The translations under genes were made by a program, and so were the position numbers. Shown in pieces: positions 34,701 through 45,779 of a DNA stretch of 64,000 bases. Source of the DNA: Eucalyptus grandis (lineage: Eukaryota > Streptophyta > Magnoliopsida > Myrtales > Myrtaceae); contig NC_052612.1 of assembly GCF_016545825.1 (NCBI RefSeq), positions 496,001 through 560,000 of the forward strand, in the 5' to 3' direction. The notes under the pieces were generated by a model. That model was not told where the DNA came from and did no database searches. It saw only the letters and a program-made list of their open reading frames with translations. How positions within the stretch are numbered: the stretch's first letter is position 1; the number at the start of each line of letters is the position of its first letter.

Positions 34701-37700
34701 CGAAGGAGTTAATATTAGAGTCCACCAACGGTGCAATCCATACCTCAAAATGGACTGGTGTGATAGTCCTCCTCAAATTCGACAAACCATCACACTGCAA
34801 ACATTCAAATTAATTAGAAATAAATCAAATTCAGGTATCCTATGTAATCCTTACAAAGAAGAAGCAAACTGGCATAACTCTGAAAAATCATTTTACCTAC
34901 TACTTGCTATCTTAGACATTGCTCTACCTTGATATCCCTAGTAATACAGAAAGTAACAGTTATGAATTCACCAGAAGGGAGAACTCAAAAAATATTGACC
35001 AAAGCCATACCCCACATTGGCCGCAATGCTAACTGAACCCGACTTTGTGGTCAGGTAGCAGCATTTATGAACATTGTGCAGTGATGGCATTATAGCATTA
35101 TTGCATGTGCCATAGCAGTAACTTTTCATAGGAGCAACAGAGGAATTATGATGCCACATCGATATTCTATTTGGAGAAATCAACAGCAGTGTTTGATTTA
35201 CTCCAATTTCTGCAGTACTTAAACTTTCCACCACCACAAGTCCAGGCAATGAAGATGACATAACGCAGATCTGTCTGAAAAATCTAGCAAAACTCTTTAA
35301 AACGTTTAGAAAATTAAGACATCATTTTAAATTTCAAAAAAGTGATATGACTCTTTCCCAAATTTAGCTGATGAACCCCATAAAGCCAAGAGAAAAAGAC
35401 TGGCATGACTTTCTCCACTTGTAATGAAATAACTTCTCTATAAAAGTCTTTTTGAAGAGTGCCCCAAGGCACTTGCTAAGCATACTTGTATGAAATGTTT
35501 CAATTTCTAAAGTACTAACTACACATAACAAAAGTAAAACAGTGCATAAAAAACTGTAAACTTTCCTCAATCTGTGGCTTAACAAGGGCCCTGCAGGCAC
35601 TCTTTAACAGAACCCTAAACAAAAATAGATATGATTTCAGCAAACCTGAACGTATGGGAAATAGATATCCTTCAGCTTGCACGAGAGTTGATATAGTTTC
35701 ACGTTTTTCATTCTAGGCTTGAAAATCTCAACCTGTACAGATTTTATACGACAAGAATGCATGAAAACATCACAATGTATTGTCTAGGTATCGAGAATTC
35801 ACAATATTTACCACCTTGTGACAAATCAAGAAATACCTGAAAATTTTACTAGCAGAATGTATTTAGAATAATACATATAAGTCATTAACTACGTATATAT
35901 GCCCAAGGCAGTACACAAAAGAAATAAAATATTTGCTTCAAACTACATAGTAGAGGCTTTCCCCCATCAACAGACGCCGACATGCACGAAGAGGTGTTCT
36001 ATCAATCTTTATCAACTTCGAACTGTTCGAATAGTTATGTCTTAACTCACAGTAGCTGCCACTTTATGTGTTTCATAATCCTTGTGAGGGTGTTTCATTT
36101 CTCAACTCACCTCACATCTTATAGACTTTATAATCTCCCTATCTCTTCCCACTGCCTAACGTCTTCTTTAAATATTTCAATCCTATATCTCGAAAAAAAT
36201 ATCTATTTTATCGCCACTATATTAAAGTGACATAATAGACAATCTAAAGCCTAGGATTCCCTCGAGAAGATTGACTTTGCCTTGAGAACAAAGTAAAGAC
36301 ATGACCTGCGAAGTCTTCGACTGGCATAATCAGAGAATCTAGAGCCTAATAGTCACTCAAGATGGCTGACCTATGACTACTTCCAAGTCCTGTGCCATGG
36401 CCAAGCCAAAAAGACAAATTTATAGAGCAATGGAGGTAACTTAAAAGGACATGCTTTCAATGGATGATGCCCGGGTCAGAGCATGACAGATAACATCCTA
36501 GACAATGGTTTTTACCAGGTTTGTAGAGATTAGCTGAGTAAAACCCTCCCAAGAAATATTGAAAAAAAAGACAACACATAGGCAAAAATTTAGTTGCAAA
36601 TATAAAAAGAAAAGATGTGGCGTATGCACCGCGAAATGTCCAATGAGTGAATGCGATTGACACTGAAATACCACAATAGAAAGAATTTATTAAAAGAAGT
36701 CTACCTTCGTGAAGCTTCCTTGAGGTGCTCTGGCACTTTCATTTTCTAATGGAACCCTGACGCCACCATCAGTCTGAATAAATGACAAAGAAAATGATGA
36801 CTGATTGAATAAATCTATGTATGGAACATAAGGGAGTCCAGTCGAGAGAAAAATATGACAACAATGAAGAAATCAGTGATCTTGCATACTTTCCAGGAGT
36901 GTTGAGAACCAGATCTGCTCAATAGAGCTTCTCTCTTCAGATGTAACATGTATACTCTTTTAGATTGCATAGTCTTGGAAGAAACCACAGCATGCCTGTA
37001 ACTCGTTAAAAGGTAAAGAGGTGTAAATCACCTCCACAAAATATAATGGACTACCAGTTTCTACAACTACAATACTCTGGAACGTACCTTCCCAAATGCA
37101 TAGAGGCAATTGGTCCTCCAAAACCAAACAAATTTAAAGAAAGGCTGCACCATGCTCAACAAATTATCCAGAAAATAGAAGCAATTTAAACTTTTAGAGA
37201 TTCAAAACAGTTTAATTTTCCCGATTCAAATCCATGTCCAGGACGTGGAATGGTGAATTGTTAGCGAGTTAGGAACATACTGTCAACTTCTCTCATATAA
37301 CTCCGACTCATTGAAAACAGAAGTTTGTGTTTGCTTTTTATTGGGGGAGGATAGGGAAAAAAAGTTTTTTGTATTTCAATGAAGCTAATGCTGCATGGCG
37401 CAATGTAGCTTTGAAAATTAATTTCACCTATGAGAAGTGGAAGGTATCAGCAACATTTTCGGGAATAGGAAGTTGATTCTTTAAGAACATTGATTATGCC
37501 AGGACATACTTGACAGTGTATGAATATGGCAGCAGAAAAATCAATTCGCTCCTAATATATTGCAGTCGACCAATCATTCACATGTGATATTAGTTTGCAT
37601 CAATTTACATCTCCCATAAATACCAATGGATTCATGCTACTAGCAAAAGGACATTTTGCATGCCTTTTTCATGCAAAGACTACAAGACTCAATTAATGTC

Positions 37701-39437
37701 ACGTGTCACGTGTTTAAAGAGAAATTACCATTAGATATGGAGGTTTTCCACCTACTGCCTTAACCTTATACTTTCTGTGAAGTGAGGCACCCATCTTTCC
37801 CCTAGACAAAAAGAATGAACACAGATCCACGAAAAGTTACAAAAAGAGAATGAAATCAGAAACCAAGTTTGCTAGTGGATGGAATTTAATCTTGTAGTTA
37901 AGTATATCTGTTTAAAAAAAATAAAAAAATTCTGTCCTATAAAGTATATTTCTATTAGAAATAACTGGAAAGGATACAGTCAGTTTTTCTCCATAAAGAA
38001 GCCATCATTTTGCATTCAAGTAGCACCAGCCTCTTTCTGGAAATAGATAATTGACTCAAGTAATCATCTGAAGAAGTTGTAACTCCACATTATCAAAGCA
38101 TGTTTGAAAAGTCATTTAGCCAATGTTATTTTCTTCGTTTTCTACTAGATAACCAAAATTTACCCAAAGCACAGAATTCTCTCCTAAAATTCTGTCTCCT
38201 CAAGCCAAAATACGGTTTATGGTGTAAGTTGCCATGGCCAAGTGAGTGTGTAGGTGCATGTGTGGGTTTGGGTTATATAGGGAAGAAAAAGCTTTGCTTT
38301 AGACTTTACCAAAAAAAAAAAAGAAACATTGCTTTAGAGTACTCAATACCACTTGGCTATAGAGTTCTCATCACTGTCTTCCATTCCAGGGCCAGTGTCA
38401 AAGATTGAGATCTTTTCATCAGATATATCCAAGCTGCAATTTCATAACAATAATGAGTCACGATCCAAAGTTCAAACCCAACAAAATTTCAATAAGAATG
38501 CAGCTAGTGGAAGCATCGAGATGAAAGATTAAAATATAGTTAGCCCATGATCATATGGCAACAAACACCTATCGTGTTGAAGTAAATGCGACAATCTCCA
38601 TGTGAAACTTATGATTCATTATATATGGGCTGAAAGATGTTTGCATTGATGAAGTCCTATGGGGTTCAGACTTAAAGAAGAATTTTGTTGGCAATTAGCA
38701 AACTGGCAGTGATACTTCCAAACAAAGGAAAAGCTTCAATGTTGCTTTCCATTACTCTCATTTATTGTTCACTAATTTAGTTGAAACAACAAGAATGCAT
38801 GTTTACAATTGTTCATATTTATCCAGTAAACAAGTCATCAATCACCTCTTATAGATTTGCTTAGTATAAAATTTCTATTTGAAAAGAAAAGGTTCCTTTT
38901 ATAGGAGAAGTTGTAAGATGCACCCGGTTCAACAACTAGATCAACGCAAAGAAGCATCATCCTTCGCATAGCTTCCACCATAAGCCACAGTATGGATTCT
39001 AATGTTCCACAAATTCTGAGCCTTAAGCCACAAAAGGGTTGATGTTCCAATCCTAATGGTAACACGACAAGATCAAGAAATCACCTAATCAATCTTTTAG
39101 ATTTCAGGGGATTAGCCCACACGGCTTGTAAGGAATTATCCTGGTGAAAGGAGCAGCAGTCAGTTTGGCATCAAACAGGGATTATAACTTCCAAAATCAT
39201 CAGGACAACTTACTATCAAATCTGCAAGAGCAGTTTCAAAAGTATATTCTTCAGGTAGCTCCTTCAACAATTCCGTATCAGGCGTTAAATCCCACATATT
39301 CTGTGAGAGATTTCACGCATATATCAATGCAATCGCTTGAAGAAGCACAGAGAACTAGAGAAACTCTATCAGAACTAGAGAAAATCTATCATAGCATGTC
39401 ATGTGTTCAAAGGCCATAATACAAGCCCCCTGGGGAA

Positions 39438-39452
39438 GGGGGGGGGGGGGGG
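39438..39452. repeat. G15 homopolymer
   Basis: A run of fifteen G in a pseudogene intron. It may be a length-error site in the assembly. Confidence 0.9.
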
Positions 39453-39787
39453 TACTATCAAAATTCACAACAACAGAACTTCTAAAAGGCAAGTGATACC
39501 CATTTGTGAGAATATATCGACAGCTGGGTACAATGCAAAAAAGAATAAAATACCAACCTCAAAAGCATCAGTTGTGTTGCCAGAGCCATCCTAATCGGAA
39601 AAAGATATTACATACAAACAAACAGTAAAATAAGTAAGTACAGCCATTAAAGTGAATATGCACACTCTCAGTAAATTAAAAGAACAGCAAGCGAACAACA
39701 TATGACTTTTGCCCAATACTCATGTGAAGACACAAGATGTGGTGCTTGTGAGGCTTAAAGTTGTCGAAAATTATTCGACTTTTGATC

Positions 39788-40660
39788 CGGAGGCTGAATA
39801 TTGTGCTATGGCATATACTGTGGCCAAATTGTTGTGGTTGAAATCTCTCTGCTGTTGCTATTACCGTTGCTGCTACTACTGCTACTATTACTACCGTTGC
39901 TGCTGCTACGATTGCTGATTGAGCTCTACTATCTATAGGAAGAAACAAACTAGGAGGCTGAATATTGTGTTATGGCACATACTGTGGCCAAATTGTTATG
40001 GTTGAAATCTCTTTTCCAGAAGCTTGGATTTTTAATTAATCAACCTATTGATATGATGTGTGATAATCAAGCAGCTATTTATATTGCTGGGAATCATCTT
40101 TTTCAAGAGCGAACTAAGCATATAGAGGTTGACTGTCACTTTGTTCGGGATGTTGTGAAGCAGAAGCTAGTTGCTACTTTCTTACGTTGGTTGCTACTCC
40201 TTACGTTGGAGATCAGTTTGCTAATATGTTTACCCAAGCATTATTTGGTCTTACTTTTGTTACTGGTTGTTCCAAGCTGGGCATGGGTATCCTTACGTTG
40301 GAGATCAGTTTGCTGATATGTTTACCAAACATTATTTTGTCTTACTTTCGTTACTGATTGTTCCAAGCTGGGCATGGGTAACCTATATGCTCCAGCTAGA
40401 GGGGGAGTGTTAAGTTACTTTAATTGAGTTTCCTTTATTATTAGAGTTTTATTTCCCTTTTTACTTACATAAGGATATTATTGTCATATATAATTTATAT
40501 TCAATATAAATACAATGGGTGTAGGGTTCCTGTTATTACAGAAAATCTACAGCCCTCTCTTTGTTTCTTTCTTTTACTCTTTCTCCTCCTCTCTATTCCT
40601 TCTCTCTTCCTTCTTTATCTCTTTCTACTTGCTGCAGGTTCTCTAATCAGTTTTGTGACA
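39788..40660 (+). mobile_element. Ty1/copia fragment: RNase H end, polypurine tract and 3' LTR
   Basis: On the plus strand, antisense to the GMI1 pseudogene, 39788-39850 reads EAEYCAMAYTVAKLLWLKS. A second and longer copy at 39955-40200 reads EAEYCVMAHTVAKLLWLKSL, CDNQAAIYIAGN and RTKHIEVDCHFVRD, all hallmarks of the copia RNase H end. The two copies are separated by a (TGC/TAC/TAT-like) trinucleotide stretch. Around 40195-40390 the last coding part (GDQFA-MFT) is tandemly repeated at a spacing of about 91 bases. A polypurine tract (40394-40407, agctagagggggag) precedes the LTR start TGTTAAGT at 40408, and a TATA-like tataaatac lies near 40505. The LTR end is unclear, close to 40640-40665. 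No 5' half is present. Confidence 0.8.
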
Positions 40661-42256
40661 CAACTCATTACTCTCCCATGCGATGGGACGCTTCGACCTT
40701 AGTGATGGATCTTGCGCTTTGGCTTGATTGTACCTTTCTTTGGCCATCGGCATGAAATCTCCGAAGGCCATGGTCAGGTTGGGTTCCCTTAACGCGATTC
40801 CCACGGTAGTCCCATTAGGCAACAATACGTTTAGACACTTCGACTTAGATAAGAAAAACAGTCGAACTGAATCCACTAAAACAACTCTTAGAAGCTCTAG
40901 ATCCTTTGAAGGCTCGCAACCGAGATAGGGAGAAACAAAAGTTTCTATATAGATGGCAGATCCGCCATATGCCCTGGTGGGATAATGAAGCTCGACATTA
41001 CCCCATTCACGTTTCGGATTGAACAGAATCATTTCCGATGAACCGAGCTCGAAAACAATTTTTCTGCTTCTAGTGTACGCGATGGGGATCTGCTCCTGAG
41101 GTAGCATATAAATGCCTCCAGTCGAAACTCTGTACAATTTTTTCCATGATCCTCCTCTCGTATTCTCTTTCATTATCCATGCCATGAAGATGGTGGGAGT
41201 CCCAACATACATTAAGAGATTGGCCCCGTGAATCCCGAGTCCCACTATGGAGATAGTGGTAGTGGGACTCGGGATTTGTGTGAATTTAGGAACTGGAAGC
41301 TCCTCGTGAAATTTGTCTTCCGACAAGTTGAATGACACAATCACTGGCCCGCTATCGTAGAACCCTTTATTGTTTAATTCCTTATACTCCAAGCACCAGT
41401 GTAAGGCCCCGTTCCAACAAATTCCTCGGCGAGATTTGTGCCATTCGAATCCTAAGCCAGAGTTATTCCCATGAAATCCTCTGGGGTGGATGTCTAGTTG
41501 GACTTCCATCCTTCTCCAAGAACCGGACTTGAGCGAAAATATCGCCACCCGCCACATTCCAGGATCCTCAACACCTCCTAAATGCCCATCATAATAATAA
41601 GCATGAACTATTTTATAGTCATCGACTGCAGGGTCGTATCCGAATCCATTGAAGAGCTCGCCCTCACCTATAAGATCAAGATCGGAAATAGGAACATTCC
41701 TGGACTCCCCGGTGGTTGGGTTGTATAGAAAAAATCCGCCCCACAACTCGAAACACACCAACCCATCGCAGGACCCCACGATTACGAGCATCGATCTAGG
41801 ATTGTCGTTTCCTAAATCATGAGACCAAGCTGCCATGCGACCATCGGCACCGCCGCCATCGAACGCTTCGTAGTCTATGGTCTCGATGGGGTCGCTCTTG
41901 ACGATTCTCTGGCTAGAAACCATATCCCTTGCCTTCAACCTCTGCAGATGCGATTTGGCGAAGCCCCGGTCGGAAATCAAAGATCGCCACCGTTTGCAGA
42001 CACATCTAAATCGGATCAGGGACTTGGCCGGCAGTCTCGACAGTATCTCATCAATGATTTCTTCCGGCAGCCTCTCAGCCACTGCAGAGGCCGCCGCCTC
42101 CGCCGCCGCCGCCGCGGCAGTTTGGCTCCTTGTCATCAGGAGCCTCCGCGTCGCCTGGCTTGCTCTGGCGGCAGCTGACGATGGTCCGCGCTTCCGCATC
42201 GCTTGGATTGTTCCGGTGGCCGCCAAGCGGAGCTCCGGAAGTAAGTATAAAGACAA
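40643..42256 (-). CDS. F-box protein fused in frame to GMI1 exon 1
   Basis: One open frame of 537 codons without introns. The likely start is Met20 (MRKRGPSSAAARASQATRR, at 42199); Met1 lies in an unlikely leader. An Ala run precedes a clear F-box (RLPEEIIDEILSRLPAKSLI-RFRCVCKRWRSLI, about residues 63-96). An F-box-associated beta-propeller-like region follows, with LVCFELWGGFFLYNPTTGES, GFGYDPAVDDYKIV and RRGICWNGALHWCLEYKE. F-box proteins bring substrates to SCF ubiquitin ligases through SKP1; the substrate is unknown. The odd part is the C-terminus. After ETFVSPYLGCEPSKDLE the frame runs on through about 20 linker residues into VLLPNGTTVGIALREP...SKRPIAWE, which is GMI1 exon 1, still followed by its donor GTAATG (at 40671). 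Unspliced, it adds six residues and stops at 40643. Confidence 0.8.
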   Translation of the reverse strand: MSLYLLPELRLAATGTIQAMRKRGPSSAAARASQATRRLLMTRSQTAAAAAAEAAASAVAERLPEEIIDEILSRLPAKSLIRFRCVCKRWRSLISDRGFAKSHLQRLKARDMVSSQRIVKSDPIETIDYEAFDGGGADGRMAAWSHDLGNDNPRSMLVIVGSCDGLVCFELWGGFFLYNPTTGESRNVPISDLDLIGEGELFNGFGYDPAVDDYKIVHAYYYDGHLGGVEDPGMWRVAIFSLKSGSWRRMEVQLDIHPRGFHGNNSGLGFEWHKSRRGICWNGALHWCLEYKELNNKGFYDSGPVIVSFNLSEDKFHEELPVPKFTQIPSPTTTISIVGLGIHGANLLMYVGTPTIFMAWIMKENTRGGSWKKLYRVSTGGIYMLPQEQIPIAYTRSRKIVFELGSSEMILFNPKREWGNVELHYPTRAYGGSAIYIETFVSPYLGCEPSKDLELLRVVLVDSVRLFFLSKSKCLNVLLPNGTTVGIALREPNLTMAFGDFMPMAKERYNQAKAQDPSLRSKRPIAWESNELCHKTD

Positions 42257-42851
42257 TAATCAACCACCCAAGACTTTATGTTGAACAAGCAGTTCTACAA
42301 ATTGGGATGCTGCACTGCACAAGAATGGCCAACATATGTAAAACAAAAATTGCTTTCTGTCCCATCAGTTAAAAAATGAGCATAATCTGAACATCAGTCT
42401 GCCTGGACCCAAGATGAAATTTGCTCTATGCATACTAAAGATGCTATGGTTGACACTTAGAAATCCAACTCTAGTCATATTATCAGACAGCAGCCAGAAG
42501 AATATTTGATTCATGCGACAAGAGGACTGGATATCCACAAGGCAGTCAAACATTCCAGATCTAAAGTACCCATTCAGCACATGTGATTGTAATATGAGTA
42601 AATCAAGCTAAGGAAATTTTCTCCTCTGAGACATGAAGTTCAATTCATTCGTTAACTGAGATTATTGTAACATTGGATGCTTGACAATGGACCTTCTCCA
42701 GCAAATGAAATGATCTAGAAGAAGCTGAACAGAGTACAAAGATATATGAGACTGTAAGAGTGAAAAGGATCCAGACCATAGTTTACTTAATACAAACACC
42801 ATGAAGGATAGATAAAATAAGTGATTAACACGCATGGGGGCTCAAAAAAAA
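42257..42851. other. Between F-box ORF and the next gene, no exon recognised
   Basis: Contains a minus-strand open frame (42365-42580) with no recognisable motif. It probably includes the F-box promoter and 3' sequence or intron of the neighbour to the right. Confidence 0.4.
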
Positions 42852-44200
42852 TTACTGAACCTGATTAAAAGAGACATACCCTTGGATACAGGTGTAGAGC
42901 CAGAGGAAAGCTGAAACTCCAGATGCAAGTGCAATTTTTGCCTCTGGAATGTTTTGTTCTTCAACTAGAGCAGAAATTGATTCTGCAAATTTTCCTGAGC
43001 ACGTCGTGGGGGTTGAACAGTTGATACCATTTAATTCTGAAAGTGCTTCTTTAATTCTACCAATAGGCCAAGAAAATTCTAACCCAATGTCCTTGAGATG
43101 GAGTTTAAGTGTGTCGCTGGTCTCTGCTCAGAAAGACAATGAAACCCAATATGAGCAAAGTCACTTTCAGTGAACGTAGCTAGATATGTCACACAAGCGC
43201 GCATAAATGCGATCATGGACAAGAACAAACTTACTGGTCAAGACTCAAGACTAAGTTGACCAACTGGAGTTATGGAGAGAGATTGCTCTCTAATTCCAGC
43301 CAGTGGGATGGGATTTGACGACAGCTTACCTCAGTTTTGGTGCTTCATAACCTGAACATGGATTGAGTAAATAAAGCCAGAGAAATATAACCTCAAACTC
43401 CATTAAAAGTGGAACAAGCATCAGCTTGACTGGCCAGAGCAGAGAACATTTAAAACAAAAAATGTGGATTTCTGCAACACATGCTTAGGTCAAGTTTTCT
43501 CGCAACAAATTAACAAACTTTATGCAAAAGCATGACAGTTCCGAGACCCAAAAGAAGTCCCAGATTCTGCTTGTAGCAAGTGAGTCTGGAAAAGGAATAC
43601 TCTTCCCCGCCAATAGTTTAGCATACAGAGAAATTCCCAATAAAACCGACCCAATCACCCCCTCCGAAACGCTGACCCTCCCTGTTCTGTTCATGAACTT
43701 CAAGAACAACGGGAAAGAACCAAGAACCAGAGCACCAGACGAGACACCGCAAAACCACACCAATTGAAGATAAGCATCCAAGAAACAAAAAAAAAAAAAA
43801 AAAAAAGGAGCAGAGATGGCGTCTGAAGAACGAAACCTTACCGAGAAGAGCTCCGAGTCCAACCCTCTGTTTCTTCCGAGTTCGTGAACAGAGCTTTCCT
43901 TTCTTGCTTCTTTTTCCTGGGCGTCTAAACTCCACCCGTCTCTGTCGCGAGCTTTACGATTTGACCGACGCCTGCCGACGAATTTAAAGACACCCTGGAT
44001 CGTCAAGCCGTCATGTAAACGCGCGCGCGAGAAGTCGCGGTAGAATTTCTCCCGACTCCGAGGAAAAACGGAATCAGCGGCGGCTACGGTTCCGGCGTTG
44101 AGACGAGGGGTGGCGACGGCGACGGCGACGGCGAAGCGGAGGCGCGTCGATCGGAGGGCGGCAGCGGAATCCACGAGAAGACGCAGTCGTCGGAGAAGAA
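42852..44200 (-). CDS. Unidentified small membrane protein gene, approximate model
   Basis: I do not recognise this gene. The best exon is 43123-42852 (or ending at the GTATGT donor at 42879). After its acceptor it reads DTLKLHLKDIGLEFSWPIGR, an acidic helix-like stretch (FAESISALVEEQNIPEAK) and a hydrophobic segment IALASGVSAFLWLYTCI, a likely membrane anchor near the C-terminus. Upstream, around 43540-43780, the minus strand reads SGALVLGSFPLFLKFMNRTG and GVIGSVLLGISLYAKLLAGK, two further hydrophobic stretches. At 43850-44200 there is a GC-rich, Ser/Arg-rich N-terminal region that could be an organelle presequence. Exon joins between these parts are uncertain. The GC-rich 44.1-44.3 kb stretch with many CpGs fits a promoter and first exon. 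Confidence 0.4.
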
Positions 44201-44550
44201 GCCGAAGGGGAGGGACGGGTTTTCGAAAACACAGTCTGTTTGGTTTGTTTGGCGCGTCGATCGAGCAATGTTTCGACCCTGAACCGACCCGCTTGTTTTA
44301 TATTTGTTATCCGAACAGTATCAATACCCGAAACATGTCACCAAACTTCGTTCGTGTTCGGGTCGGGTCGGGTCGGGTCGAGTTTCCTAGTTTGCGGTCT
44401 AATAGGGTGCGAGACAGTAGCGTAGGAAAGAATAGAAAGTAATTTTTGGCCGGATGTATTTTTTTATTTTATTAATTTCGTCATTTTCCTTTCCAAATGA
44501 AAAGAGAAATATCTATTTTTTAGCTAAAAATATCAAGAAAGCACATGGGG
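44201..44550. other. Promoter side of the minus-strand gene, no coding seen
   Basis: Contains a short (GGTCG)n run near 44358-44380 and turns AT-rich toward the array that begins about 44550. Confidence 0.4.
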
Positions 44551-45700
44551 ATTTATAAGACGGGCTATTTCTGGAGGGGAAAATTATCCGGAAAAAAATA
44601 TTTAATCCTAGTGTAAGGAGGTCAATGTAATTGTAAAACTCTCAATTGTACCAATTTATGGTTGAACATTTTGGTGATTTGTCAACTTAGTGTTAAATCC
44701 TTCAATTTGTGTGAGTTCAATTCAAAATATTTTGATGATTTATTAACATTGTCATGTTGGCAAAATAACTAAAATAATAGGTTTATAATTATTTTGACAA
44801 ATATTATTTAGGATTAATTGACAAAATTGAAAGGCTCATGACTTAATTGAAAAATCATTAAAAAAATTAGAACTAAATTGAGTAAAGGGTTAAATTGATT
44901 GTTGTATTGTGACTTGTATATATATATTTATTTATGCTCGCCATCTCATGTTAAATAAAAAAAATCCTTAATCTTATTGTATGAAGCCAATTTGATTATA
45001 AAAATTCAATTGTGCCGATTTATTGCTGAACATTTTGGCGATTTGTCAACTTAGTATTAAATATTTCAATTGTTCTAATTCAATTCTAAATTTTTATATA
45101 ATTTGTCAATATAGTCTTAGACTTTTTAACTATTTGTTAATATAGTCATTTTAGCCAAATATTCAAAATAATATATTTATGATTAAATTGATAAAATTAA
45201 AGGCTTATAACTAAATTAGAAAATGGTCAAAAAAATTTAGATCTAAATTGGCACACATTGAAGTTGAAGGGCTAAATTGGCTATCGTATTATGACTTTTT
45301 AAAAAAAAAAATTTATTCTTGCTATTTCGTCGTGTTAAATTAAAAAACAAAAGAAAATTTCCTCTCATTACACGGAAGCCAATTTAATTATAAATTTATC
45401 AATTGCGTCAATTTAACTTTGATGTTTTGGCAATTTGTCAATTTAATGTTAAGCCTTTCGATTGTGATAATCTAATGCTAGATATTTTGATAATTTGTTA
45501 ATGTAGCGCTAGATCTTTTAATGATTTGCTAATACGGTCCTTTTGGCTAAATATTCAAAATAATATATCTGTGATTAAATTAACAGAATTGAAAAGTTGA
45601 TGATTATTAACTTAACATAATTAAAGGTGAATGGCTGAATTGGCCGTGGTATTACGACTCTTTTTATATTTATTCTTGCCATTTCGTGTTCCAAAAAATA
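44550..45700. repeat. Tandem array, three units of about 370-390 bases
   Basis: Three diverged units follow one another directly upstream of PUX11. Each carries a block like 'gaacattttggtgatttgtcaacttagt' (44663, 45028, 45412), then 'aaattgataaaattaaaggct.at.actaaatt', a stretch of 'attg.tattatgact', and a final 'tgccatttcgtgtt' followed by A-rich sequence (about 44940, 45320, 45680). The phrases belong to the same AT-rich dispersed family seen at 3.7, 13.7 and 14.65 kb. Confidence 0.7.
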
Positions 45701-45779
45701 AATAAATAAATAAAAATCCCAGAATGCGAGAACAAGACACGAAGGGGCACGCTTTCGACCGAAGGTCGACGACGGCACC

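Larger units (their letters stand above)
23718..40828 (-). pseudogene. GMI1: GMI1-type SMC-hinge/GHKL ATPase gene, decayed
   Basis: At least 26 exons collinear with plant GMI1 (related to DMS3, DMS11 and animal SMCHD1) lie here in order on the minus strand. An N-terminal GHKL ATPase block comes first (40828-33624), then an Ig-like middle (31399-28910), and last a hinge with a coiled tail (27025-23718). GMI1-family proteins act in chromatin organisation and DNA double-strand break repair. The copy cannot encode a full protein. It has in-frame stops at 29597-29599 and 26964-26966, a +1 frameshift in exon 37088-37144, a 2-base loss in exon 34092-34225, a GT-to-AT donor after exon 39724, and a Copia fragment against exon 2. 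The exons expected between 33624 and 31399 are not seen. Most other splice sites are intact, so decay looks recent. Assembly errors could explain single indels but hardly all the lesions. Confidence 0.87.
33624..40828 (-). other. GMI1 pseudogene: GHKL ATPase exons
   Basis: Exons in order: 40828-40672 (VLLPNGTTVGIALREP, ends at GTAATG), about 39787-39724 (IIFDNFKPHKHHILCLH), 39590-39558 (DGSGNTTDAFE), 39300-39214 (NMWDLTPDTELLKELPEEY, then ALADLI), 39140-39085 (DNSLQAVWANP, the ATP-binding N-box), 38433-38350 (DISDEKISIFDTGPGMEDSD, the D-x-G-x-G box), 37801-37729 (GKMGASLHR..., GGKPPYLM), 37144-37088 (frameshifted; LFGFGGPIASMHLG), 36995-36890 (VVSSKT...REALLSRSGS), 36773-36705 (TDGGVRVPLENE), 35732-35646 (EIFKPRMKNV, KDIYFPYVQ), 34794-34744 (CDGLSNLRRTITPVHFE), 34225-34092 (VNGIDLAEIEGGEVAITNLH), 33889-33828 (IHEANACRKCVYFPVVQ) and 33752-33624 (GKENIERILEKLEADGC, SIRRLGRLLPDARW). 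Motif order matches the family throughout. Confidence 0.87.

Noticed and set aside
41819..42284. Plus-strand open frames of 119-135 codons
   Set aside because: Antisense of the F-box N-terminal region. No independent evidence.
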